Shown: one piece after another, positions 1-12,880 of the stretch
How positions within the stretch are numbered: position 1 is the stretch's first letter
How the letters are laid out: every line of letters starts with the position of its first letter
DNA from: Allosphingosinicella sp.
GTDB taxonomy: Bacteria; Pseudomonadota; Alphaproteobacteria; Sphingomonadales; Sphingomonadaceae
Direction: 5' to 3'
DNA: 64,000 bases
Assembly (NCBI GenBank): GCA_030447665.1
Contig: JAUJOJ010000003.1
Location: 125,236 to 189,235, forward strand
Translations under genes and position numbers: made by a program
Notes under the pieces: model-generated
What the model saw: the letters and a program-made list of their open reading frames with translations, nothing else
Databases searched by the model: none
Told to the model about the DNA's origin: nothing

Positions 1-1647
1 ATCTGGGCGGACCGCAACCTCGCCTGCGCCGACTTCAACTGCGCCAACGTGCCCGCCCCCCAGCAGGGACGCGGCAGCGCGCGCGTTTATGACGAGACCT
101 TCGTGCGCCACTGGGATGCGTGGGTGGAGCCCGGCATCCGATCCCGGATCTTCATCTTCCCGATGGCGAACGGCCGCCCGCAGGGATCCGGCATTCCCGT
201 CGCGCGCAATCTGGTCGGCGACGCTCCCTCCAAGCCTTACGGAGGCGTGGAGGAGACCAGCTGGAGCCCGGACGGGCGCACGCTCTACTTCACGTTGCGG
301 GAGGCGGGGCGGATCGAACCGACCTCGACCAACCTCGATATCTTCGCCGTGCCCGCCGACGGGAGCGCGCCGCCGACGAACCTGACCGCGGCCAACCGGG
401 CGACGGACACGCTCCCGGCCGCCTCGCCCGACGGGCGCTGGCTCGCTTATGCGGCGATGCGCCGGCCGGGATACGAGGCGGATCGCCAGGTGCTCCATCT
501 TCGCGACCTCCGCACCGGCGAAATCCGTGCGCTGACCGAGCAATGGGACCGGTCGGTCGGCTCGATCGTCTGGACGCCCGACGGCCGCAGCCTGCTCGTG
601 ACGGCGCAGGACGTGCTCGATCATCCCGCCTATCGGGTCGACGCGCGGACCGGCAAGGTGACGCGCCTGACGCAGGCGGGGACGGCCAACAATCTCATCC
701 CGCTGCGCGGCGGGGGAGCGGTCTACACGCTCAGCAGCATCGAGAAGCCGGACGACCTTTACCGGCTCGGCAGCCGTGGGCGTTCCGAGCGGCTGACGTC
801 GGTGAATGCCGACAAGCTTGCCGAGCTCGATCCGGTGTCCGTCGAGCGCTTCAGCTTCGCCGGCGCCGGCGGCGACAAGGTCTGGGGCCAGATCGTGAAG
901 CCGCGGAGCGCACGCGGCCCGCTCGCCGTGGCCTTGCTGATTCATGGCGGGCCGCAAGGTTCGTTCGGCAACAGCTGGTCCTATCGTTGGAACCCGCGCC
1001 TGTTCTCGGCGCCCGGCTATGCCGCCGTCTCCGTCGATTTCCACGGCTCGACCGGTTACGGCCAGGCGTTCACCGACGCTATCCAGCGCGATTGGGGCGG
1101 CGCGCCGCTTGAGGATCTGCGCCTCGGCCTCGCTGCCGCCGGAAAGGCCGACCGGCAGGTCGACACCGCCAACGCCTGCGCGCTTGGCGGCTCCTACGGC
1201 GGCTACATGGTGAATTGGATCGCCGGTAATTGGCCGGACGGCTTCAAGTGCCTGGTCAGCCATGCCGGCGTGTTCGACACGCGGGCCATGTCCTACGAGA
1301 CCGAGGAATTGTGGTTCACCGAATGGGAATTCGGCGGCGCTGCTTTCGATCCTGCCGCGATCGAGGTGACCGAGCGCTGGAACCCGGTGCGCTTCGTTCA
1401 GAACTGGCGGACGCCGATGCTCGTCCTTCACGGCGAGAAGGATTTCCGCATCCCCTACAGCCAGTCGCTCGGCATGTTCAACGCGCTCCAGCGCCGCGAC
1501 GTCCCCTCGCGCCTGGTGATGTACCCCGACGAAAATCACTGGATCCTGAAGCCGCAGAACAGCATCCAATGGTATCGCGAGGTCCATGGCTGGCTGGACA
1601 AGTGGCTGCGGCCGGGCGCCGGGCCGATCATCGGACAGGGTAGCTAG
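1..1647 (+). CDS. S9 family peptidase (prolyl-oligopeptidase/acylaminoacyl-peptidase type), 5' end outside window
   Basis: Serine peptidase expected to cleave short peptides or acyl-peptides. The frame is open to base 1, so the N-terminus lies upstream of the window. The first half carries beta-propeller blades of the TolB/WD40-like kind, seen as repeats such as SPDGRTLYF, SPDGRWLAY and TPDGRSLLV. The C-terminal half is an alpha/beta hydrolase: HGGPQGSFGNSW (oxyanion region), nucleophile elbow GGSYGGY, catalytic Asp in HGEKDFRIP and His in DENHW. No frameshift is seen. Its stop codon lies inside the left terminal repeat of a MITE-like element. Exact substrate cannot be read from the sequence; S9C-type aminopeptidase is the nearest description. 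Confidence 0.9.
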   Translation: MWADRNLACADFNCANVPAPQQGRGSARVYDETFVRHWDAWVEPGIRSRIFIFPMANGRPQGSGIPVARNLVGDAPSKPYGGVEETSWSPDGRTLYFTLREAGRIEPTSTNLDIFAVPADGSAPPTNLTAANRATDTLPAASPDGRWLAYAAMRRPGYEADRQVLHLRDLRTGEIRALTEQWDRSVGSIVWTPDGRSLLVTAQDVLDHPAYRVDARTGKVTRLTQAGTANNLIPLRGGGAVYTLSSIEKPDDLYRLGSRGRSERLTSVNADKLAELDPVSVERFSFAGAGGDKVWGQIVKPRSARGPLAVALLIHGGPQGSFGNSWSYRWNPRLFSAPGYAAVSVDFHGSTGYGQAFTDAIQRDWGGAPLEDLRLGLAAAGKADRQVDTANACALGGSYGGYMVNWIAGNWPDGFKCLVSHAGVFDTRAMSYETEELWFTEWEFGGAAFDPAAIEVTERWNPVRFVQNWRTPMLVLHGEKDFRIPYSQSLGMFNALQRRDVPSRLVMYPDENHWILKPQNSIQWYREVHGWLDKWLRPGAGPIIGQGS

Positions 1648-1782
1648 GCTATATCGACATTCAGGTCTCCGCGCCCCGGCCGAGGGGGCTCGATGATCGG
1701 AGAATAATCTCAGACAGCCGCTCACCCAACCCTCCCCCTCAAGGGGGAGGGCTTTGACAGCTGAATGTCGATACGCCCTAGC
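1643..1782. repeat. MITE-like 140-bp element with 22-bp terminal inverted repeats
   Basis: The ends at 1643-1664 and 1761-1782 are inverted repeats matching at 19 of 22 positions, with a perfect 13-bp inner part (1652-1664 against 1761-1773). In the middle a 10-bp perfect stem (1730-1739 with 1742-1751) is built on CCCTCCCCCT. There is no ORF inside. The left end supplies the stop codon region of the S9 peptidase. Non-autonomous mobile element or chromosomal palindromic repeat; no target-site duplication was established. Confidence 0.6.
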
Positions 1783-1826
1783 GCAGGCTCTGTTCACCCG
1801 GCGATTGATTGTGATGGGATCGCACC

Positions 1827-2006
1827 GTGAACATGGAACGGCCAATCTTCGAAGAGGATGACGAGGAAGCAATCGCTGCCTCGGATGCACGGGCCGATGC
1901 AGAGATTGCGGCGGGCAAAGGCATCCCGCACGAGAAGGTGGCCGCCTGGCTCAGGACCTGGGGCACGCCGGAAGAGGGGCCGCCGCCGCCCGAATGGCTG
2001 GAATGA
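1827..2006 (+). CDS. Type II antitoxin (ParD/RelB-like, 59 aa)
   Basis: Small acidic protein directly upstream of a ParE-type toxin, expected to bind and neutralise it and to autorepress the operon. Visible features: acidic N-terminus (FEEDDEEA), an Ala-rich helix, a KGIPHEKVAAWLRTWGT segment typical of antitoxin C-terminal halves, and a Pro-rich end PPPPEWLE. The GTG start is preceded by GGGA seven bases away; an ATG two codons downstream is the alternative. Stop and toxin start overlap in ATGA, the usual coupling in these modules. Too short for many gene callers. The exact antitoxin family is not certain. Confidence 0.7.
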   Translation: MNMERPIFEEDDEEAIAASDARADAEIAAGKGIPHEKVAAWLRTWGTPEEGPPPPEWLE

Positions 2007-2298
2007 CATGGATGCCGGAGGCGCTTCGCACTGTCGAAGCGGTTCGGACGTACATCGCGCAGTTCAATCCGGCAGCGGCCGACCGCATGACCAATCGGCT
2101 CATCGGCGCGGGAGAAAGTCTCGCTGACTTCCCGAACCGGGGTAGGCCAGCTTTGCGCGGGCACCGAGAGCTGGCGATCATTCCGCCCTACGTGATCCGG
2201 TACAGGGTGGAGGGAGACGAGGTGTTCATACCGGCATCCGGCACGGACGCCAGCGCCCGGACCTCGATCGATCCGGGCTGAATCAGGCTCTGGACTGA
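2003..2298 (+). CDS. ParE/RelE-family toxin, frameshifted near 2230
   Basis: Toxin of the ParE/RelE superfamily; ParE toxins poison gyrase, RelE toxins cleave mRNA at the ribosome. The first 75 residues fit the family ([31 protein letters not shown]). After EGDEVFI the zero frame gives an unrelated tail ending at 2281, while the -1 frame gives [10 protein letters not shown], the typical family C-terminus, ending at a TGA at 2298. A single missing base near 2230 therefore explains the data. If real, the toxin is inactivated at its functional C-terminal strand; if a read error, the module is intact. Start overlaps the antitoxin stop. Confidence 0.75.
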
Positions 2299-2344
2299 AG
2301 GTGGAGGCTTCCATTCGGCGGCGCGGCCGCTAATTCGCCAGCCT

Positions 2345-5082
2345 ATGAGCGAATTGCCGAAGACGTTCGAGCCCGCCGAGATCGAGGCTCGCTGGTACCA
2401 GCATTGGGAGGAGCGGGGACTTTTCCGGCCGGAGCGGCCCGAGGCGGAGCCGTTCACGATCGTCATCCCGCCGCCCAACGTGACGGGCTCGCTCCATATC
2501 GGCCATGCGCTGGACAACACGTTGCAGGACATCCTGATCAGGCATGCGCGCCTCCAGGGGAAGGATGCGCTCTGGGTGGTGGGGATGGATCATGCCGGCA
2601 TCGCCACTCAGATGGTGGTCGAGCGCAACCTGGAGAGCCAGGGCGTCAAGCGCACGGATATGAGCCGCGGCGCGTTCGTCGAGCATGTCTGGGAATGGAA
2701 GGCGCAATCCGGCGGCGCCATCACGCGCCAGCTCCGCCGCCTCGGCGCGTCCTGCGACTGGGCCAACGAGCGCTTCACCATGGACGAGGGCTTCAGCCGC
2801 GCGGTCCTCAAGGTGTTCGTGCAGCTTTACCGGGACGGGCTGCTCTACCGCGATAAGCGGCTGGTCAATTGGGACCCCAAATTCGCCACTGCCATTTCGG
2901 ACCTCGAGGTCGAGACCAAGGAGGTCCAGGGCAAGTTCTGGCACCTGCGCTATCCGCTGGAGGACGGCTCGGGATTCATCCATGTCGCCACCACCCGGCC
3001 GGAGACGATGCTCGCCGACATGGCGGTTGCCGTCCATCCGGAGGACGAGCGTTATGCCGCCTTCGTCGGCAAGAAGATCAAGCTCCCGATCACCGAGCGC
3101 CTGATCCCGATCGTCTCCGACGAACATGCCGATCCGGAGCTCGGCTCCGGCGCGGTGAAGATCACGCCGGGCCACGACTTCAACGATTTCGAGGTGGGCC
3201 GCCGGGCCGGGATCAAGGCGGCCGAGATGCTCAACATGCTCGATGCGCAGGCGCGGGTTGCGCAGACGCAGGACGGCCTCGTTCCGGATCATCTGCTCGG
3301 CCTCGACCGCTTCGATGCGCGCAAACGCGTGGTCGAGATGCTGGAGGAGGGCGGCTTCCTGGAGAAGGCCGAGGACCGCACGATCCAGATCCCCTATGGC
3401 GACCGCTCGGGCGTGGTGATCGAGCCGTGGCTGACCGACCAATGGTATGTGGACGCGGCGACGCTCGCCAAGCCGGCGATCGCAGCCGTGCGCGAGAACG
3501 ACATCCGCGTCGTGCCGAAAACCTGGGAGAAGACCTGGTTCAACTGGCTGGAGAACATCCAGCCCTGGTGCGTGTCGCGCCAGCTCTGGTGGGGCCACCA
3601 GATCCCGGCATGGTATGACGAACAGGGCGACGTCTTCGTCGCCGAGACCGAGGAGGAGGCCCAGCGCGAAGCCGGCAACCGACTGCTTCGCCGCGACAAT
3701 GACGTGCTCGACACCTGGTTCTCCTCGGCGCTGTGGCCGTTCGGCACTTTGGGCTGGCCGGAGGAGACCGAAACCCTTCGGCGCCATTATCCGAACGACG
3801 TGCTCATCTCGGGCTTCGACATCATCTTCTTCTGGGATGCCCGGATGGCGATGCAGGGCTTCCACTTCATGGGCGAGAAGCCCTGGAAGACGCTCTACCT
3901 CCACGGCTTGGTCCGCGACGCCAAGGGCCAGAAGATGTCCAAGTCGAAGGGCAACACGGTCGATCCTCTCGGCCTCATCGACCGCTACGGCGCCGATGCG
4001 CTCCGCTTCACGCTTGCCGCGATGGAAAGCCAGGGCCGCGACATCAAATTGGATGAGAAGCGGATCGAGGGCTATCGCAACTTCGCGACCAAGCTCTGGA
4101 ACGCGGCGCGCTTCTGCCAATCGAACGGCATCGGCGCCTCCGGCGCCATCGAGCCGCCGGCCGCGACGCTCCCCGTCAACCGCTGGATCGTCGGCGAGAC
4201 CGTGAAGACGGTGCAGGCGCTCGATCTCGCAATGGCCGAGTTTCGCTTCGACGAGAGCGCCAACACCATCTACCAGTTCGTCTGGGCGAGCTTCTGCGAC
4301 TGGTATCTGGAGCTCATCAAGCCTGTGCTGAGCCCAGCCGAAGGGGCGGGCGGCGAAGGCGCCGGCGAGACCCGCGAGGTCGCCGCCTGGGTGCTCGACC
4401 AGATCCTGGTCATGCTCCACCCGTTCATGCCGTTCATCACCGAAGAGCTGTGGCATGCGATGGGGGATCGTCCTTACGACCTCATCCTCGCCAAATGGCC
4501 GATGCCGGACGCACGGGCGCTCGATCCGGAGGCGGGGCCGGAGATTGACTGGCTGATCCGCCTGATCTCGGAAGTTCGAGCGGCTCGATCCGAACTCAAT
4601 GTGCCGCCAAGCGCGCGTACGGAGCTTTTGGTCCTCGCGAACGCCGAAGCTGTCGCCCTTCAATCGTCAAACGGAAGTTTTCAGGATCGGCTCCTGAGGA
4701 ACCGCCACTACCTCCATCGTCTGGCCCGTCTTGATTACATCACGGTTTTCAACACCGGCACTCGCGTAAACCTCGCCACAGGCGAGTTAATCGATCGCAC
4801 AATTGGCGATACGACGGCCAAAACGCCTGGCATACAGCTCGTGCTCGATGACGTGACCTACATGCTCCCGTTGGAGGGCATCATCGACCTTGATGCGGAG
4901 CGTATTCGCCTTACCAAGGTAATCGCCGCGGCGGAGAAGGAGCGCGATGGGCTGGCCGGACGGCTGTCCAACCCCAGCTTCATTGAGCGGGCGAAGCCGG
5001 AAGCGGTTGAAAAAGCGCGGTCGGACCATGCCGAAAAGGCTTCGGACGCGGAGAAGTACAAGGCGGCGCTGAGCCGCCTCGG

Positions 5083-5086
<4 letters not shown>
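2345..5086 (+). CDS. valS: Valine-tRNA ligase
   Basis: Charges tRNA-Val with valine in the cytoplasm and edits mischarged threonine. Class I synthetase signatures are present: [14 protein letters not shown] near residues 42-55 and KMSKSKGN near 530. The editing domain lies between them, the anticodon-binding domain follows, and the C-terminus has the Lys/Glu-rich coiled-coil tRNA arm ([17 protein letters not shown]). The 913-residue length is normal for alphaproteobacteria. Bases ~4590-4880 are less GC-rich with different codon use (residues ~750-840) compared with the rest, a mosaic look, but the frame is intact. Convergent with the lipid kinase gene; the two stops overlap by four bases. Confidence 0.97.
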
Positions 5087-9544
<4,458 letters not shown>

Positions 9545-9548
<4 letters not shown>

Positions 9549-10090
9549 TCGAGACCGAACGGTTGCTGCTCCGCAACTGGAGGAGCGAGGATTTCGACGC
9601 GTTCGTGGCGCTGACCAACACTCCGGGGGTGATGCGTTGGCTGGCCGGGGTGCAGGAGCCGGCGGTGCTCCGGGAACGCCTCGCCAGCCGATTTATCGCA
9701 TGGCAGGAGGAACGCGGCTTCACCTTCTGGGCGGTCGAGCGCAAGGCGGACGGGGAGCTGCTCGGTTTTTGCGGCCTCAAGTTCGCGGACGATGTGGGGT
9801 GCCCAGTCGCCGGTGAATATGAGGCCGCCTGGCGCCTTCGCGAGGATGCCTGGGGGCAGGGCTATGCCAAGGAAGCCGCGACCGCCTCATTGGGCTTCGC
9901 TTTCGCGTCGCTGGGCGCGGAGCGGGTGGTGGCGCTGACCGTCAGCGGCAACATCCCGAGCTGGCGCCTGATGGAGCGGCTCGGCATGGTCCGCCGCGCG
10001 GACCTCGATTTTGTCGGCCCGGACTGGGCCGAAGGCACCGTCATCGTCTACGTGATTGGAAGGGAAGAATGGCAGGCCCGCACATCCTGA
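9545..10090 (+). CDS. GNAT N-acetyltransferase (RimJ/RimL-like)
   Basis: Acetyl-CoA-dependent acetyltransferase of about 181 residues. N-terminus IETERLLLRNW and core LREDAWGQGYAKEA (pyrophosphate-binding Q/RxxGxG/A region) followed by NIPSWRLMERLGM are the typical RimJ-type pattern. Substrate may be a protein N-terminus or a small amine; the sequence does not decide. ATG overlaps the stop of the preceding gene by four bases and its own 3' end overlaps the next gene by 22 bases, so the three are likely cotranscribed. Confidence 0.87.
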
Positions 10091-10620
10091 GCTTCGGCGG
10101 AAAGACGCCGCTCGTCGATCCCGCCGCCTTCATCGCCCCGGGCGCCCGGCTGATCGGCGACGTCGAGATCGGGCCCGAGGCCAGCATCTGGTATAATTGC
10201 GTGCTGCGCGGCGACGTGAACCGCATCCGCATCGGCGCGCGCAGCAACATCCAGGACGGGAGCGTCATCCACGTCGATTCGCCCAAACCCGGCAATCAGG
10301 AAGGGCTGCCCACGCTGATCGGAGAGGACGTGCTGATCGGCCACCTCGCGATGGTCCATGGCTGCATCCTTCACGACCGCGCCTTCGTGGGGCTGGGCTC
10401 GATCGTGATGGACGGCTGCGTGATCGAGAGCGATGCGATGCTCGCGGCGGGCGCGATGCTCACCCCCGGCAAGCGGATCCCGTCGGGACAGCTTTGGGCG
10501 GGGCGGCCGGCGAAATATGTCCGCGATCTGACGCCGCAAGAGCTTGCCGGGAGCCAAGCGGGCGTTGCGCATTACGTGGCGCTGGCAAAGGCTCATTCCG
10601 CCGCGCTGAGCCTCCGCTGA
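10069..10620 (+). CDS. Gamma carbonic anhydrase family protein
   Basis: Left-handed beta-helix hexapeptide-repeat protein of the YrdA/PaaY/CaiE group, 183 residues. Hexapeptide turns are visible (DVEIGPEASIWYNC, VLRGDVNRIRIGA, TLIGEDVLIGHLAMVHG), and the metal-binding histidines of the family are represented by VIHVD, IGHLAMVH and GC.LHD positions. Members bind zinc; many are only weak carbonic anhydrases. ATG is preceded by GGAAGGGAAGA, supporting this start within the GNAT 3' end. Confidence 0.88.
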   Translation: MAGPHILSFGGKTPLVDPAAFIAPGARLIGDVEIGPEASIWYNCVLRGDVNRIRIGARSNIQDGSVIHVDSPKPGNQEGLPTLIGEDVLIGHLAMVHGCILHDRAFVGLGSIVMDGCVIESDAMLAAGAMLTPGKRIPSGQLWAGRPAKYVRDLTPQELAGSQAGVAHYVALAKAHSAALSLR

Positions 10621-11158
10621 GCGAGGCGCTCAGCCGGTCGATTTCGGCCTGCTGGCCTTCGGCGAGCCGGCGCACCTGTTCTGCCGCGGCAATCGCGCTC
10701 ATCCGATCCGCCTCGTTGGCGTCGGGGTTGGACCGGGCAAGGACCAGAGCCTCCAGCGCGGCGAGGGCATCGACCGTCGGGGCGCGGGCCGCCTCCAGCC
10801 TCGAGACGTCCTGCTGCGCCGTCACCCAGCCATCGGAGCCCGATGCGCCGGCGCGGGCGACGCGGGTCCGGGCGCCGGGCAGGATCTCGTCGAACTCGGC
10901 CTGGCCGCGCCGGGCCTGATCGAGCAGCCGGGTCAGCTCCGCACGAAGCTGGGCGTCGGGCGCGGTCTGGGCCGGTCCGCTCGCCGCCTGGGCCCCCCCC
11001 GCTGCGGTCCCGCTGCCGATGCAAGGCGGCACCGGCCTTCCGGCAAGCTCATATTCGGCCGCCCTGGGCGACAAGGACGGGAAGGGTCCCTGCGCGGCGC
11101 AGGCCGAGATCAAGGCGGCGGAGGCAAGAGTCAGCGGCAGGCGGGGGGAGCATGTCAT
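10460..11158 (-). CDS. Putative lipoprotein of unknown function
   Basis: Begins with a lipoprotein signal ending LISAC (Cys ~20), then an Ala/Arg-rich sequence likely helical (LRAELTRLLDQARRGQAEF, AEQVRRLAEGQQAEIDRL). No family recognised. The zero frame runs 160 bases antisense into the carbonic-anhydrase-like gene, which is unusual; a neighbouring frame stops at 10593 after SAAE, so an indel near 10600 may have removed the true stop. Anchored in a membrane through the N-terminal lipid if the signal is used. Confidence 0.55.
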   Translation of the reverse strand: MTCSPRLPLTLASAALISACAAQGPFPSLSPRAAEYELAGRPVPPCIGSGTAAGGAQAASGPAQTAPDAQLRAELTRLLDQARRGQAEFDEILPGARTRVARAGASGSDGWVTAQQDVSRLEAARAPTVDALAALEALVLARSNPDANEADRMSAIAAAEQVRRLAEGQQAEIDRLSASLSGGSARRNEPLPAPRNAQRPLGSRQALAASDRGHISPAAPPKAVPTGSACRG

Positions 11159-11239
11159 CCTCCCTCCCTATGGATGTCCGCTTTTGCGAGCAACGGGCTT
11201 GCACGCCCCGAACCTTGGCCCTATGTCGCCGTCTCCCAC

Positions 11240-11316
11240 GCGCCCGTAGCTCAGCTGGATAGAGCACCAGACTACGAATCTGGGGGCCGGAGGTTCGAAT
11301 CCTTCCGGGCGCGCCA
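11240..11316 (+). tRNA. tRNA-Arg (anticodon ACG)
   Basis: 77 nt including encoded CCA. Acceptor stem GCGCCCG pairs with CGGGCGC; D-arm GCTCAGCTGGATAGAGC; anticodon loop CTACGAA gives ACG, decoded as arginine (inosine at the wobble position); T-arm GGAGG-TTCGAAT-CCTTC. Followed by an accessory-looking segment, so it could have served as an integration site, although no repeated 3' end was found in the window. Confidence 0.97.
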
Positions 11317-11439
11317 TTCTCTTCAAGGACTTAGCCTCGTCGCGGCTCGGATCCGGGCCAGGCTCTAACCGGCAGGCACTCACCGGGTACGCACCGGGAG
11401 CGTTTTGAGGAGGTTGATTGGCCGAGGAGCTGAAGCCGA

Positions 11440-11637
11440 ATGAGAGGGCGCCGGATGATCGACCGGGCTGCGATTGACCTTCTGGCGGTTGCTGATGCGC
11501 TACCCGCCCACCATCTACAGATCATCACCCTAGATCAGCTGTTCCAGGGTAAGCGACCCGACATTCCACTCGTGGACCCGACGACGTTCAGACGGCCGGG
11601 GCGTGAGGACACGAGCAAGCAGCACAACCTGCTGTAG
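11440..11637 (+). CDS. Small hypothetical ORF (65 aa)
   Basis: Reads MRGRRMIDRAAIDLLAVA at its start and ends TSKQHNLL. GAGGAG lies about ten bases before the ATG. No family recognised; base composition is less extreme than the neighbours. May be spurious. Confidence 0.25.
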   Translation: MRGRRMIDRAAIDLLAVADALPAHHLQIITLDQLFQGKRPDIPLVDPTTFRRPGREDTSKQHNLL

Positions 11638-11724
11638 CGGCTGCGCTTCCCCTGTTTCTGTGCTGGTGGCGATCGAGATGTTGCTATTGAAGTGGGAGGC
11701 TGAGTTCGGCCGGAGATCCCACGA

Positions 11725-11973
11725 TCAGCCGGCGGACGAGCCGCCCGTACGGATCAGCGTTGCCAGAACCTTCGCCTTGTGGCGCACTATCTCATCATCC
11801 CACTCCTGGCGCCTAAACTTCACCGCCTGAACATCACCCCATTGATCCAGTGCGCCGCAGCCGATCTGGTGCTGATAATCCTGAAGCTCGCAATTCGCTT
11901 CGGGTACCGTTTCCCGAACGATCGCCTGCACTTGCGCGAGGATCGTGGCTTCATCGCCCGACAACTTCGTCAT
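11725..11973 (-). CDS. Small hypothetical protein (82 aa)
   Basis: Starts MTKLSGDEATILAQVQ and has a mixed charged/aliphatic composition consistent with a folded helical protein (QAIVRETVPEAN, WDDEIVRHKAKVLATLI). A GGGAAG ribosome-binding site six bases upstream supports the ATG at 11973 rather than the longer ORF. No known family recognised. Lies in the accessory-looking stretch next to tRNA-Arg. Confidence 0.5.
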   Translation of the reverse strand: MTKLSGDEATILAQVQAIVRETVPEANCELQDYQHQIGCGALDQWGDVQAVKFRRQEWDDEIVRHKAKVLATLIRTGGSSAG

Positions 11974-12028
11974 CCGTCTTCCCTTCTGAGGCCGGATCAC
12001 TCCTCTGCGTGAGGGCGATCGGAGAAGA

Positions 12029-12060
12029 AGAGGCCAGTCCCGCTGCGGGGACTGGCCTCT
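12029..12060 (-). terminator. Strong hairpin, probable terminator
   Basis: Perfect 13-bp stem (12029-12041 with 12048-12060) with six-base loop. It lies just 3' of the minus-strand 40-residue gene; on that strand the stem is followed by TCTTCTCC, a weak U-rich tail. Confidence 0.6.
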
Positions 12061-12091
12061 GTGATTAAGGGCACCGTTGCCCCTTTGCCGG

Positions 12092-12214
12092 TTAGCGCTT
12101 CGGTTTCTTCGAAGTGCTGCGCTTCACCGTCTCCACGACATGCGTCTTCGGCTTAGCCTTTGCAGTGGAAACCTTGGTGAATCGGCCATTGCCGGCATTG
12201 CATCCAATTTTCAT
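12092..12214 (-). CDS. Small basic protein (40 aa)
   Basis: Forty residues, starting MKIGCNAGNGRFTKVS and ending STSKKPKR, with 11 Lys/Arg. An excellent GGAGG ribosome-binding site stands six bases before the ATG, and a perfect 13-bp hairpin follows the stop, so the unit RBS-ORF-terminator is self-consistent. No family recognised; the charge suggests nucleic-acid or ribosome contact, which is inference. Too short for most gene callers. Confidence 0.55.
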   Translation of the reverse strand: MKIGCNAGNGRFTKVSTAKAKPKTHVVETVKRSTSKKPKR

Positions 12215-12306
12215 TGTAGACCTCCATCGAGTTGATGAGGCGCTCTTTGGCAATCGTCCAAGGCGGTCCCTGGTCGCGGCGTTTGGCCGCGACCAGAGAG
12301 CTGGAG

Positions 12307-12468
12307 TTAATCGTCGTCGTGGAGCACGACGGGCATGGCCTTCGGGTGGATTGGCGCCACCAGCGGGTTTGGCTCGCATGTGAGGAATGCAAACGCTTTC
12401 CCCTCCGCCGTCGGCCGCCAGATCCCCGCAAAGGCGAAGATTAGCGACGCCGGCAGGAACGGCCCCAC
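12307..12468 (-). pseudogene. SRAP (YedK/HMCES-like) domain remnant
   Basis: The frame encodes IFAFAGIWRPTAEGKAFAF, then TCEPNPLVAPIHPKAMPVVL ending HDDD and a TAA. FAGIW..., T.EPN.LV.PIH.KRMP-type residues are the middle-to-late part of the SOS-response-associated peptidase family, which crosslinks abasic sites in single-stranded DNA. The catalytic Cys2 end and the first ~100 residues are absent upstream, and the C-terminal tail is lost after HDDD. A GTG at 12468 could start a 53-residue fragment, but I see no ribosome-binding site, so this is a remnant. The His of APIHPK corresponds to a conserved family histidine. Confidence 0.7.
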
Positions 12469-12527
12469 TCCCGGTTCGTTTACTTCTTGTTAGGCATTCG
12501 AGACTCCTAACCAATTGGAGAAACGTG

Positions 12528-12791
12528 ATGAAGAAGCTCATGATTGCTATGCTGGTGAGCGGCGGACTCAGCATTCCGACAATCGCATCCGCCGATCATG
12601 TTGTTGGTAAGACCTTTACAGGACCCGATGCTCGCGGCCAGTGCGAGAGGTTCGTAGCTCAGTCTCGGAATGAGGGCCGAGCCGCTGCCAAAGAGCGGGA
12701 ACGCAACCCCGGTGAGTTCAACCGGCACTTCAACGTCCGTTGCCAAGAAAATGCGGACGGTTCGTTCACCGTCGTCCCAGATCAGGCGTGA
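12528..12791 (+). CDS. Small secreted protein of unknown function (87 aa)
   Basis: Clear signal peptide MKKLMIAMLVSGGLSIPTI with cleavage after ASA, leaving a ~64-residue mature protein (DHVVGKTFTGPDARGQCERF ...). Two cysteines (QCERF and VRCQEN) could form a disulfide in the periplasm. GGAG seven bases upstream supports the ATG. No family recognised. Encoded in the accessory stretch; less GC-rich codon use than the core genes. Confidence 0.7.
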   Translation: MKKLMIAMLVSGGLSIPTIASADHVVGKTFTGPDARGQCERFVAQSRNEGRAAAKERERNPGEFNRHFNVRCQENADGSFTVVPDQA

Positions 12792-12880
12792 TGAGCAAGT
12801 AACATAAGCTCTGGGCCACCCGAAGCCTCTTGCGTTAGAGCGAAATAGGCGAGAGGGATCGGCCGATCACCTCGGCCGCT

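Noticed and set aside
2330-4663. 777-residue ORF antisense to valS
   Set aside because: High-GC shadow: it mirrors codon positions of valS, has no recognisable motif and valS is unambiguous.
11168-11383. Minus-strand ORF containing RPEGFEPPAPRF
   Set aside because: Well-known false ORF produced by reading the antisense strand of a tRNA gene.
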